64,000 nucleotides of DNA. It comes from Sipunculus nudus. Lineage: Eukaryota > Annelida > Sipuncula > Golfingiida > Sipunculidae. The notes below the pieces were generated by a model that did no database searches, was not told the origin of the DNA, and saw only the letters and a list, made by a program, of their open reading frames with translations. This document shows, piece after piece, positions 12,181 to 23,563 of this stretch; positions within the stretch are counted from its first letter, which is position 1, and every line of letters begins with the position of its first letter. The DNA is taken from contig CM049306.1 in the NCBI GenBank assembly GCA_026874595.1, positions 15,457,019-15,521,018 on the forward strand, given 5' to 3'. The position numbers and the translations under genes are program-made.

Positions 12181-12423
12181 ACAGTGTATGTGTTTGTTTT
12201 GATATTTAAGGCTTTGATTTACATATATTTACATTGACATACAGAAAGATGTCCTTATGTTCTCCTACTAAACCCCAAACTGGGTCACTGCAGCTTTGTT
12301 CCGTTGAGAAATTTAGGAAAACCTAAATTTTCCATTGAAAACCTATTGTTACACTTCAAGACTGTCTAATATCAAAATCATTTATCTGATTTTGTTCATA
12401 TGAAGCATAATATTTCCTATATA

Positions 12424-13430
12424 TAGGTCACAGTACACATCTTTAAAAAGATGTGGATGCATTTACAGCCAAACATTTCATCTCAGATCTTTCATCTTGC
12501 ACATATAGTTTATCTGCCAATACAGGAAGACCCCTATCAATTTTGAGGTCACAAGGTCAAAGGTGAAGGTCACAGGAGCCATCTGTCCAAAAATTAGTTT
12601 CTGGATGATAATTCCTGCTTTTATTGATGTATGGATTTCAAACTTGACTTGTATATGTCCCATTGGGAAAAGCAAGACCTGGATTGATTTTATGGTCATG
12701 AGGTCAAGGTCAAGGTCACAGGACACATCTTTAAAAAGATGTGGATGCATTTTCAGCCAAACGAATCATCTCAGATCTTTCATCTTGCACATATAGTTCA
12801 CCTGCCAAGACAGGAAGACCCCTATCAATTTTGAGGTCAAAAGGTCAAAGGTGAAGGTCACAGGAGCCATCTGTCCAAAAATTAGTTTCTGGATGATAAT
12901 TCCTGCTTTTATTGATGTATGGATTTCAAACTTGACTTGTATATGTCCCATTGGGAAAAGCAAGACCTGGATTGATTTTATGGTCATGAGGTCAAGGTCA
13001 AGGTCACAGGACACATCTTTAAAAAGATGTGGATGCATTTTCAGCCAAACATTTCATCTCAGATCTTTCATCCTGCACATATAGTTCACCTGCCAAGAGT
13101 GGAAGAACCCTCACAATTTTGAGGTCACAAGGTCAAAGGTGAAGGTCACAGGAGCCATCTGTCCAAAAATTTCATCTTGCACATACAATTCCCCTGCCAA
13201 TAGAGGAAGACGCCTGTCAATTTCTTGGATAGCCTTGTGATGTGCCAAAAGGTCAAGGTCACAGGACCAACATCTTCAAAAAGATTGTGGATTGATAGAT
13301 GGAAGAAACAATAATTGCTTGCAAAGTGTCAGTATATGGTGCTAAAAATTGGGGCCTATTTTTAAAAGGGGGGGGGCGTACTATGTCTGGGGATACTCTG
13401 GCACTTGGGGTGCCAAGAAATGTCAAGTTT
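12424..13430 (+). mobile_element. Family B-like element with 288-bp tandem units, inserted in A2
   Basis: The 3' end shows the inverted repeat ATGTCTGGGGATA (13383-13395), the hairpin TGGCACttggGGTGCCA (13399-13415) and the terminus GTCAAGTT, the family B layout. No TATCCCC 5' end is seen, so it is 5'-truncated or diverged. The body consists of two nearly identical 288-bp units (12455-12742 and 12743-13030) plus a partial third. Identical open frames of 90 and 77 codons on both strands arise simply because 288 is a multiple of three; they are not genes. Confidence 0.6.
12455..13175 (+). repeat. 288-bp tandem repeat, 2.4 copies
   Basis: Each unit runs from 'catctcagatctttcatctt' to 'acatctttaaaaagatgtgg'. 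The latter contains the palindrome CATCTTTaaAAAGATG. The first two units are almost identical over their full length, implying recent duplication; the third keeps only about 120 bp. Confidence 0.85.
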
Positions 13431-13869
13431 AAATAATATTTCACACAATATTTGTTATTAATTTATAATAAATAGTTATATTATTTAAGTTTTATTCTTG
13501 GGTAGGAATAACCAGTAATTATTAAATAAAAGTTCTCATTTGTAAAAATCAGAATTACCATGACTGATAATGGACAGCTTTTTTTTTCAAATAATTCTAC
13601 TGCAATTGTAGATAAAGTTATATGGCCAAGTCCAAACCTATGTGAAAATAGCACACCATTTCCAGCTGTATATAATAAAAATGACATCAATCCTCTTCCC
13701 TGTCTCCAAGGATATTATCATAATCTTACATAACTTGAGTTAAACACCATCAGCTCATAATGCAGCTTATATTACCACACAAAACCTGCGCTTGCCTACC
13801 TCCTCTTCCAAATCATATTTTGTGAGCATAAAAAACCCATGGGTTCCTTGTTACCTTTTTTCAACAACC

Positions 13870-14033
13870 ATGCAATACTAAATGAGTTGGTGACACATCC
13901 CATGTTTCACTCCTGTGAAATGAAGGAGTGAAAATTGCCTTTCTGTATTATAATTGTATTTATTATGGGAAAATGGTACAATGCTATACCAAATGAGTTG
14001 GTAAAACAACCAATGTTTCACTCCTGTGATGGT
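13870..14033 (+). repeat. Diverged tandem duplication, period about 107 bp
   Basis: 'aaatgagttggt(g/a)a' with following 'atgtttcactcctgtga' occurs at 13879-13918 and again at 13988-14028. It is noncoding. Confidence 0.65.
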
Positions 14034-14308
14034 AAAAGCATGGATCGCAATATGGGCTGGTCAAGTTTAGGATCGCAATCTTGGCTGGACTGATCTTAGA
14101 TCTGTCCAGACCAGATTGCAATCCTGAAGCAAGAAAGACAGGATCACAGTCTGGGCTGGACTAAACTGCGATCGCAATCTAGGCTGGACGGATCTAAGAT
14201 CTGGCCAGCCTGGATTGTGATCGCAGTTTGGGCCGGCCTGAACTGCGATCGCAATTTGGGCTGGACAGATCTAAGATCCGTCCAGATCACGATCTGGGCC
14301 TTGACATA
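14034..14308. repeat. Short interleaved direct and inverted repeats rich in GATC palindromes
   Basis: The phrases GATCGCAAT..GGGCTGGAC and GATCTAAGATC recur several times in both orientations within about 270 bp. Perfect palindromes such as TGCGATCGCA (twice) occur inside it. It is clearly different in composition from the AT-rich surroundings and looks like the interior of a foldback or MITE element, but no outer boundaries or target duplication could be fixed. Confidence 0.55.
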
Positions 14309-16185
14309 TATATATTCTATATGTATGTGCCAGAAACCAGGTCAAGTTTACAAAATTTGTAAAAGTTATTTACTAAAACATTAGGAAGTTTTTCAAAAAG
14401 CAAGAATTATATTTGAACCCATATTGTCTTGCCATAATATCTTGCAAAAAGACAAACAGGACAGACAACATAAAATCCATCATACTCTATTTTTCTTACT
14501 ATTTTATCTTATATTTGAATTACACCTGAAGATATACTTTTCTGTTTATTCTTTTTTTTTCAAAGAACAAATTGTGCACTGGTACTGTGGTAGACTGGTG
14601 CTGTGAAAGCAACCTTTTGCAGGTATTCCTTGTAGCTACCTCCGTGTAAAGCATCACCAGAACCTTATTGCAAAATACAATGTGTACTTCAGCAGTAGAG
14701 GGCCAGGCCAGGTGACTTAGCTGAAAGGAATACTTGCAAGGCCATCAGTAGTGTACTGTTAAATTTTTTTTATTGCCTGTCAGCAGTTCTACATTGTAGT
14801 AATTAAGGTGCAATGTTGACCAGTTTGTTCTTCATGAATATTACATGGACCATCAAAAGCAGCTCAGATTACTAGGTATTCATATAATTCATGTCTCTGA
14901 AGGGATGGCATCCATCTTGTTACATCGATCAGTGTTTAGCTCAGCTTACTTTTAGTTTTTTTAACAAGATTGGTCTAAATCATCAGTTAGCCATTCCTCT
15001 GTTCATTAAGTTGTCTTTTGCCAGGGCACAAGTCATTACTGTAAGGGCTAGAAACTTCTAACCTGACATTAAGACAGGTATGAAAATAATCTCTTTAAGT
15101 TTAAAAACTGTTTATTTTAAAGTCATGGTGACCTAAACTCATTATGCTACAACCTGAAGACACCATGTTTTAGTATCTTGAATGTCAGATTCTTGTAGTG
15201 TTCAAGTATGCTGAACACATATTTTGCATTGAATCAAACTATTCAATAGAACTGGGGTTTTGACAAGAAAAACCCTCACATTCAATTAACACCACCAGTG
15301 GTCAACACCAGTATCAGTGCTGTGCTTGGACATTATGACTGACTTTTTAGGTACAGTATCTTGACCATTTGGTTTACAGAAGGAATGCTTAGTTACATGA
15401 CTTGATGGTCATGACATGGAGTCTGCCTAACTTTGTTCAGGGAGATCATGGAAGTACTGGCTCATGGGATATATCTAACCATTTTGTCATGACATCAGTT
15501 TGTGTGAAGTGTTTGATATGTTTATTAGGCTGATCAAGTAGCGTGTTATGATCATATAAATTAGGCTTCTGTCATATTTGGCAGAATGGTTGTTGACTGC
15601 TGCCTTCCCACAGTTAACACTTGAAGGTTCTTTTTTTTCTGTAGGATGGATGCTGTTACAATGGATTTTTTTTGGGTTTTGTGGCTCATGATTTGCTTCA
15701 ATTTTCCATTGGGCATGATTGTAAATAAACTGTTCTGATAAGGGTTAATAGTGACTGTTAAAAAGCATAGTCACATTTTATATATATGCCACCAAATGTG
15801 TCATTGATATGGTATTTTGTCACAATTACCACCGTGTGAAATTTGATCAGTATGGCAGAAATAACAGATGTTCTTTTTACTTTTGCAGTTTAATTGGTTC
15901 ACTATTGTAAAAACTAAGATTTGCTGACATTCTGGCACGCAGCATTATTGTTGTCATTGACAGGAAATATAGGATTGTTCAAGTTAAAAGAGTGAGCTTC
16001 ATACCACATATTCTCTCATTTTCACTGTGAAAATGTGTTTAAGAAGTAGGTGATCATGAAAGATTCAAAGTAATTTATTGAACATCTATAGTGCATATAT
16101 ATGTAAACAGCACTAAAAGAATCCAATAACATTAAAAGAGACTATTTAAGCTGGTGTGACATTAGTTCACTCTCAGAATTTTTGT
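14309..16185. other. No gene or repeat recognised
   Basis: About 1.9 kb of AT-rich sequence with dense stops. A lone 'tttagctcagctta' at about 14936 resembles the family A 5' end but is not followed by the rest of it. Confidence 0.45.
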
Positions 16186-19100
16186 GATGTCAGATGTGGT
16201 ATTTGTCATCTGTCCGTCCTTCATTCCTTGTCTGTCACCACTTCTCTCAGCAATAGCTGCAGCTGTATTAATGAGACAGAATAAAGTGAAGAATTATTGA
16301 ACATGAAATGAATACGCAGGCATAAGGTTTAGGTGGGGCCACCTTTGCTGACCTACTTTCTGCTGGCCAAAATGGTGTTAAGTTCAAATTAGATTGATCT
16401 CTTAAATGGAGTTTGACGTGTTTCAATTCCTGATTTTGTGTCTGTAACCAGATATCTCATAAATGGCTGTAGCTCTCAGGTCCAAGGCCTACAGAAGCAT
16501 AGATTACTGGACAGCTGTATGATTTATAGCTACAGATGGTTTTGGTGGGAGTCAGTACCTTTTTTTATAATCGATCATCGATTTGAGCAAACTGATTGAT
16601 TATTAATCAGTTCAGACAAATATATGCAATTATTAAAGAAATATGCAATTTTCTGTGAAACTGTACATGCGTTTCCCCTGCAGGTATTCTCCTCTCGCGC
16701 ACAAGTGTAACAATCCTTCCACTTATAAATTCACAATCAGACTTATTTTAAGGATAAAAAAATTAAACGATCGGCAACGTCAGGTAATACCTTTCATTAT
16801 GGGAATTAATAGCATCTAAGAATGTAAGGCCTATAGAGGGGCAGTTTTTCTAGCACATGAAGGCAGATTTTGCACTTGGGGCAGAACATACCCAAAAAAA
16901 TTTGCAGACTAGTTTAAAAAAAAGTCTGAAATCCAAATACTCCATCAGCCGGCTTAGCCCGAACAAAAAATTTTTACGGACAGCCTAAACAGCAGCATCT
17001 GGTATTGGTTTAATAGATTATTTCTAAGAGAATCTCGCAAATTTGGCATTGACCTGGAGAATTTATGGAATGTTTTAACGCCATCCTGCCCATATTTTGC
17101 AATAGACATCTCGTTAGAAAACTCTCCGCTAATTCGGCAGCTCCCTGTGAGTTGACAGATAATAAGTTTAATAAATTCTCCATTCTCGTATCTATCGTGT
17201 CATACTCAGTTACATACGGAAGTTATTTGGGAACACAGACTCATTATATGAAGTACGGAATGTGGTAAAAAATGGAAGAATGATTTTTGCCAATTACTTA
17301 AAGGCATTCTGGAAAGAAAACAATCATTATGATGTAATTGATAGTTGCCTTTGGTAATCGAGCACTTGAAAGCGGCAGCAAACCGACTTACTTTCGATAA
17401 AACTTGATGATCGTCCCACTACTAACAGATGGCACCACCTGTGTTGACTTACTTTCCAGTCAACCAAAATTCTGTGCCTCTGTTTCCTAGATAAGTCATA
17501 AAGTATTAATAATATCACTTTCATATCATTGTCAACAATTCTTAGAGGAAGGGGAACAAAATCAGTGTGAATTATTTTCAAAATGGTATACTTGGTATGG
17601 AACTTAAAATTTGATGGATTAAATTTGACACTTTGACATGTTGCATATATAATGTTCCTTCTGTTACCAACTTTCTCAGGAATGGCTGCAGCCTTAGCAC
17701 CAAATTTCACAAGAAAATCATTCATTTTATAGCTCTCTGTTTATATGCTACAGGTAGTGCGACCTGTGTTGACCTCCCTGTCTTTGTGCTGAAATGGCCT
17801 TTTTCACTTTTCCCTGAATAAGCCAGAAAGATCAACACTAGCTTTTATGTCATGTAAGAAATACTGGGGGGCATGAGAAACTGAATGAGTTTGAACTGAG
17901 TTTACTCATTTTCAAAATGCTGCTGATAGGAAATTTGTGATTTTTAGCTCAGCTGACTGTAAGTCATCTGAGCTATAGGGATCACCTTTTGTCCGTTGGC
18001 CGTCCGGCCGTCTGTCCGTTAACAGGGCACAAATCGTAACCGCTAGAACTGGAATCTTCTTACTTGACATCCAGAGAGGTCCATGAAAAATCTCCTTGGA
18101 AACCTGGAATTAGGTCTCTGTTACCCATATCCTTCGAGCTATGGGGCCCCAAAGTACCCCCCAGAATAGTAAAAAATTTCATACAAAAACTTCAATATCT
18201 CATTAACTACACCACTGATGGTCATGATTTTTGGCATACTTATTGATCATGAGATGTTCCATCAGTTACTGCAGACTGCTGGCGCCACCTGTATTTTTCG
18301 ATTTTTTACGAATTTTTTTCTCAAATTTTGAGACCTTTAAAAATGTGGACATCTGTTAACAGGGCACAAATATTAACCACTGGACCTGGAATCTTCATTC
18401 TTGATATTCTGAAAGACCTATGAAAAGTCTCCATGGAAACCAGAAATTAGGTCTCTGTTACCCATATCCTTTGAGCTATGGGGCCCCAAAGTACCCCCCA
18501 GAATAGTGAAAAATTTCATACAAAAACTTCAATATCTCATTAACTACATCACTGATGGTCATGATTTTTGGCATACATATTAATCATGAGATGTTTCATC
18601 AGTTTCTGCAGACTGGTGGCGCCACCTGTATTTTTTAGATTTTTTACGATTTTTTACTCTATTTTTGAGACCTTTAAAGATATTAACATCTGTTAACAGG
18701 GCACAAATCATAACAACTGGACCTAGAATCTTCATTCTTGACACACTGGGAGACCCATGAAAAGTCTCCTTGGAAACCGGGAATTAGGTCTCTGTTACCC
18801 AGATTCTTCAAGCTATGGGGCTCTGAAGTACCCCCCCAGAATAATGAAAATTTGATACAAAAACTCAAATATCTGAACAACTAATGTATTGATCACCATG
18901 ATTCTTTGCATGGATATTGATCATGGGGTATTTCATCGGTTTCTGCAGAATGGTGGCGCCACCTGTATTTTTACAATTTTTTTTCTCTATTTTTGATACC
19001 TTAAAAGATGGGGTCATCTGATAACAGGGCACAAATCATAACGGCTGGACCTAGAATCTTCTTTCTTGACATGCAGAGAGGCCAATGAAAAGTCTTCTTG

Positions 19101-20600
19101 GAAACTGAAAATTAGGTCTCTGTTACCCAAAACCTCAGAGCCATGGGGCTCTGAATTATCCCCCAGAATAATTCAAAATTTGATACAAAAGCTCAAGTAT
19201 CTGAATAACCACTGCATTGATCACCATGATTCTTTGCATGAATATTGATCATGGGATGTTCCATCATTTCCTGCAGACTGGTGGTGCCACCTGTATTTTT
19301 CTAATTTTTACAAATTATTTTCTCTTTTTTTCAGACCCCAATGAAACTGTCATCTGTTAACAGGGCACAAATCGTAACCACTGGACCTGGAATCTTCAAA
19401 CTTAATATCCAGGGAGGTCCATGAAAAATCTCCTTGAAAACCTGAAATTAGGTCTCTGTTACCCATATCCTTGGAGCTATGGGGCTCCGAAGTACCCCCC
19501 AGAATAATGCAAAATTTGTTACAAAAGCTCAGGTCTCTGAATAACTACTGCATTGATCACCATGATTCTTTGCATGAATATTGATCATGGGATGTTCCAT
19601 CAGTTCCTGCAAACTTGTGGCGCCATATGTATTTTTTTTCAATTTTTACAAATTTTTTTCTTTATTTTTGAGACCTTCAAAGAAGTTGTCATTTGTTAAC
19701 AGGGCACAAATCATAACCGCAGGTACTAGATTCTTCTTACTTGACATCAAGGGAGGTTCATGAAAAGTCTCTGTGAAAACATGAAGTTAGGTCTCTGTTA
19801 CCCATATCCTTCGTAGTAAGTACCCCTCAGAATAATTAAAAATTTGATACAAATTTAAACTCCAGTATCTGAATAACCAATGCATTGATCTCCATGATTC
19901 TTTTCAGGCATATTGATCATGGAGTGTTCCATCAGTTCCTGCAAACTGGTGGCGCCACCTGTATTTTTTCAATTTTTAAAGCATTTTTTCTCTATTTGTG
20001 AGACCTTCAAATGAAGTGGTCATCTGTTAACATGCCACAAACTGTAACTGCTGTACCTAGAATCTTCTTACTTGACATCCAGGGAGACTAATGAAAAATC
20101 TCCTTGGAAACCTGAAATTAGGTTTCTGTTACCCATATTCTCTGAGCTATAGGGCTCATAAATACCCCCAAGAATAATTAAAAATTTGATACAAACAAAA
20201 GCTCCAGTATCTGAATAGCTAATGCCTTGATAGCCATGATTCTTTGGATATATATTGATCATGCAGTGTTTCATCAGTTCCTGCAGACTGGTGGCACTAC
20301 CTGTATTTTTTTCAAATTTTTACACCTTTTTCTGTTTATGAGACCTTCAAATGAAGTTGTCATCTGTCCAAAAGCCCACTGAAACCCATTTCTAAGGACT
20401 TTTCACAAAATTCATGATTTGTTTGCACTCTGGCAGTCATTTTGCTCATTGTTCAACATTCCTTGAATTCAGCTGAGCGTCATGGCCCATGGGCCACTTG
20501 TTATGATTTTGCATCAATGCTACTTTAGTGAAATGACTGTCTCAGAAATGGCAGCAGCTATTGATTATTGGACTAGTACGCAGATGTGAGCCAAAGATGG
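16186..20600 (+). mobile_element. Family E repeat (degraded HINE-like), interrupted by an A1 element
   Basis: Units at about 16190-16560 and 17400-17930 share 'ctctca..aatggctgcagct' and 'GG(T/C)..(C/T)GCCACCT..TGTTGAC' with each other. The text 'tgtctcagaaatggcagcagct' reappears at about 20541-20562, directly beyond the A1 element at 17942-20502. A TCTGTCCGTCC tract at about 16209 may mark the 5' end. Neither terminus is certain, and 16600-17300 inside it is unassigned. The spacing from TTTCTC (17672) to GGTAGTGCGACC (17753) equals that in the intact families. Confidence 0.45.
17942..20502 (+). mobile_element. Family A1 Helentron-like (HINE) element, complete
   Basis: The 5' end TTTTAGCTCAGCTGACTGTAAG and its fold-back partner, then a (TCCG/GGCCG)n tract, lead into seven central units of about 335 bp. 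Each unit starts near 'taacagggcacaaatc' (about 18021, 18357, 18692, 19024, 19359, 19698 and 20028) and contains the palindrome GGTGGCGCCACC or a variant (18281, 18615, 18953, 19280, 19617, 19950, 20290). The 3' end has TCAGCTGAGC (20469-20478), the hairpin TGGCCCATGGGCCA and CTTGTT (20502). Short open frames of 60-68 codons recur because the units are alike; none is a gene. Confidence 0.82.
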
Positions 20601-21879
20601 CGCCATTTATGTATAACTCCTCCTGAAATCAAATTTTCGGTTATGCTATTTTTATTTTATGATAACCTACCTTATTCCGCAGTATAGCAATATATGTTGA
20701 AATATCAATCAGTGAGAGAGGACAGGTATCAATGGTTGTGTTTATTTATCAGTTGATCTGACAACAATCTGAGATTATTGGATATTTGTAGTAATAATTT
20801 ATATATTAAAATGTTTAAAAAATAAATATTTTTTATAGATTTTATTTGCTGAGCTCATGTTGATAATTAATTTTAATATCTCTCTTAATACTCGGGAGTA
20901 AATTATAAGAATATTTCATCCCTAAACCTGGGTCCATAGTCATTGTTAGCATCTCTCCCAATTACATTCCCTAAAAATGAGGAAAATTCAGACTATGCTG
21001 CTTCCATCTGAATTAACATTACATATAATATGCTGGAGAAAACATGATATGTGGTGTAAAACCAGATATCTGTTTGCTGAAACTGATTAATGACTGATGT
21101 AGTATAATTAGATCAAAAGGAGCTATTTTAATTGTGTTAATTATCAGTGCATAGAGTAATCAGTATCACAGTTGTTAGGTCATACTTAAATTCACCATAG
21201 CTTAGTTTATGTTAGGGCCAGCAGTGATCAGTAGACCCAGTGGATGGATGGCTGTGGGAAACTGATGACTGCAAGCTGTATTATACCTACATGATGAGAC
21301 TGGTATGTTATCCGTTTTTCTGGCAACAAATTGCTGTTAATATAAATTGATAAATGTAAATAAATTTTATATGAAAATGAAGATCAAGATAAGCTGAATA
21401 TGCCCTGCTATACAGATTTAAGTTAGCATTACTAAATTTAAAATAGAAACATTTAATTTATAATGAATTCAAAGATATTCTTATATGATTCAAACCTTCA
21501 GGTCTTGTTATCTGCAGAAGTTAAAAAGTGATTTATAAAACCCGTAGCCAGATGTTTGTAGCTGTTCCTTATGTATATTTAATATAAATTTGAAAGTCAT
21601 TAGCTAGTTTTTTAGGAGTTTATTATACTTTAAGTGTTTGGTAATGAATACACATTACTGGTCAAGGCTGGACTTATCTGTCTTTTCATCAAAAAGATAT
21701 ATGTATGTTTCATTTGCGTCCGCACACTTGATATATTAGTGACCAGTTACTGAACCCAACAGACTCGGACAGATAAGTTATCAGCAGCCAGACAGCAAAC
21801 AGCTATGATAACCATCACCTGGAAATAAAGTCTGTTTGCAACAATTTGCATCTTCATGATTACTTAAGAAAGAGTGCCA
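20601..21879. other. No gene recognised
   Basis: AT-rich sequence with stops in all frames and no recognised repeat family. Confidence 0.45.
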
Positions 21880-22235
21880 CTAATGAGGGCCTGCTAAAGA
21901 AGAAAACAATGATTGCTCTTAAAAGTTTTAGATTGAGTTCTGCACTCTGGATTGACTAGGTTTCTGCTGCTGGCATCAGTGTCAGTGTGTGGCCCGCTCG
22001 AGGCTTTGTGGGTGTGGGCACAGGCGCTTGAATCCCTATTTATAATAAAGTCTTCATTTCTCCAATGTTCCTAGAAATACTTCGTCGGAATCAGGTTAAA
22101 CGACCCATTAATAAAACGGTCATACCATGCTATCACTTGTATTATGACACAAGGTAGGCAACTCGGCAAAAACCTTTCGACGGCGGCCATTCCAAATGGG
22201 TCATCACTTGCCTGTCAACGAAGGTCGCTTCCGCC

Positions 22236-23563
22236 GGGTCTGTTTAAAACGCAGAGAGATGGAGAATTCTCGGAGAATTTGCGGAGAAGTCGTGGAGAAT
22301 CGCGGAGAGTTTTTGTACATTACAGTCACTAAAAATGTCCAACTTTATTACTCTTAACATATTGGTTCACTGTTAAATGACAGAAATAATTGAAAATCTA
22401 CATATTCACGTAAAATTCAGCTCTTTCTGTTGTTTGAGCAAGCAGGTTCTTAAGATTTTATTTGTGCCTTGCCAGAGACAACGAATAGCATCAGGAGATT
22501 GTGGGCCATTTGCGATTGAAAATGCAGCTGATTTTTGTTTCAATCCAGAAATTATACGAATTGAACATTTTAACCAGGGATTATTGCAAAAACACTTAGT
22601 TTATTGTTTTTAGTTCAGGCATTTCCTAGAATACCAAAGCCTAATTATAATGCAACTATAACCATTGGGATCGAATGTGAATATGGGTTAGGAGATGTAT
22701 TCGAAGACATGATTGGGTGTGATAAAAGAAAAATATAATAAGTGGTTTAATTAAAATGTTCATTTGTCTTTAAAATAACTAAAACAATTAATAAAATGGT
22801 TTTATGAAGATTGTACAAATAAGTTCTTGTACTATTGCTGTTTGTAAGTCTACGTTGTGCTATTTTTTTCATTTTATTTTTATAATTATTATACTCTGTA
22901 TTGTAATTGTCAGAAAGAAGTGGGGTGTATTTTGTACAGAATAAGAAAAATATAATTCTTTAACTGTGATCACGATATATATTTACTATTTTTTCTTTTA
23001 TTTTATAATATCCTATTGCCAATTTGATTCATTATCTAAACTTTATTAAATTCTGTGCATGTAAATTAGTCCAGATACACTAATAATGGTGATAGTGTTT
23101 TTTATTGATCAATAAATGCGGGTAAAAGCATGATTTTTTATCATATTATATATTTCGTTCACCACCTGTAAATTATAAATACATCTGCATGGTTTTGTTA
23201 GGATTTGCACAATAAACTTGTTAAATAATAAGTGTTTAATAAACTGTTAAAACATGAAGTGTTTTGCTGTTTCGTCTTAGGATCTGTCAGGGTCAGCTGG
23301 TTACTCAGACGGGTTTTAAAATTTTGCGTAACGCATTCACTCAGCAGTGATTCTATATTGTTGAGCATTACATGAAGAATTATGTAGTTTTTTAAAATTA
23401 TTTCGGTCATTTAACTGTGCCAATTATGTTAAGGGTAATATAGTTAGAGATTTTAATGTGAATTTAAAAGTATCATTGCATATGAACACTCTCCGCCAAT
23501 TCTCAACGAATTCTCCGTAAATTCTCCATCTTTCCACGGATTCTCCGCGTTTTAGACGGACCC
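22236..23563. mobile_element. Mutator-like element (MULE) with perfect 9-bp target duplication
   Basis: GCTTCCGCC occurs at 22227-22235 and 23564-23572, immediately outside inverted ends GGGTC(T/C)GT(T/C)TAAAACGC. The imperfect terminal inverted repeat extends about 190 bp per side, since 'gttaaatgac.gaaataatt' is found at about 22373 and, inverted, at about 23397-23415. A 9-bp duplication with long TIRs is characteristic of Mutator-like elements. The AT-rich interior has lost any transposase but keeps a piece of a Ulp1-like protease, a gene that several MULE lineages are known to carry. Length 1,328 bp. Confidence 0.75.
22464..22613 (+). pseudogene. Ulp1/SENP-like (C48) cysteine protease, C-terminal remnant in MULE
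   Basis: The open frame starting at 22377 begins in terminal-repeat sequence; from about residue 30 it reads VPCQRQ..SGDCGPFAIENA, then LLQKHLVYC before the stop at 22613. D41-C42-G43 followed by FAI, with a nearby glutamine (Q35) for the oxyanion hole and a trailing HL.YC segment, is the signature of the active-cysteine region of Ulp1/SENP-type deSUMOylating proteases as found in animal transposons. The codon for C42 is at 22500-22502. The histidine and aspartate part of the catalytic triad is missing, so no active enzyme can be made. Only about 50 residues are preserved; the usual domain is near 200. The family call rests on motif recognition. Confidence 0.55.

Larger units (their letters stand above)
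12225..13852 (+). mobile_element. Family A2 fragment, split by a family B-like insertion
   Basis: Positions 12235-12423 match the first unit of family A2 (compare 8400-8590: lines such as 'ccattgaaaacctattgttacac'), and 13437-13852 match the A2 3' part (compare 10605-10904: 'aatcctcttccctgtctcc'). The 3' hairpin is degraded ('aacccatgggtt') but ends at CCTTGTT (13852). The middle, 12424-13430, has a family B 3' terminus, so I infer nesting. The 5' end of this A2 copy is missing. Confidence 0.6.

Noticed and set aside
14936-14952. Family A 5' end
   Set aside because: 'tttagctcagctta' is not followed by the fold-back partner, microsatellite or units.
17327-17725. 132-codon minus-strand frame as a gene
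   Set aside because: It overlaps a family E unit with its GGCACCACCT and TCTCAGGAATGGC words; no protein motif recognised.
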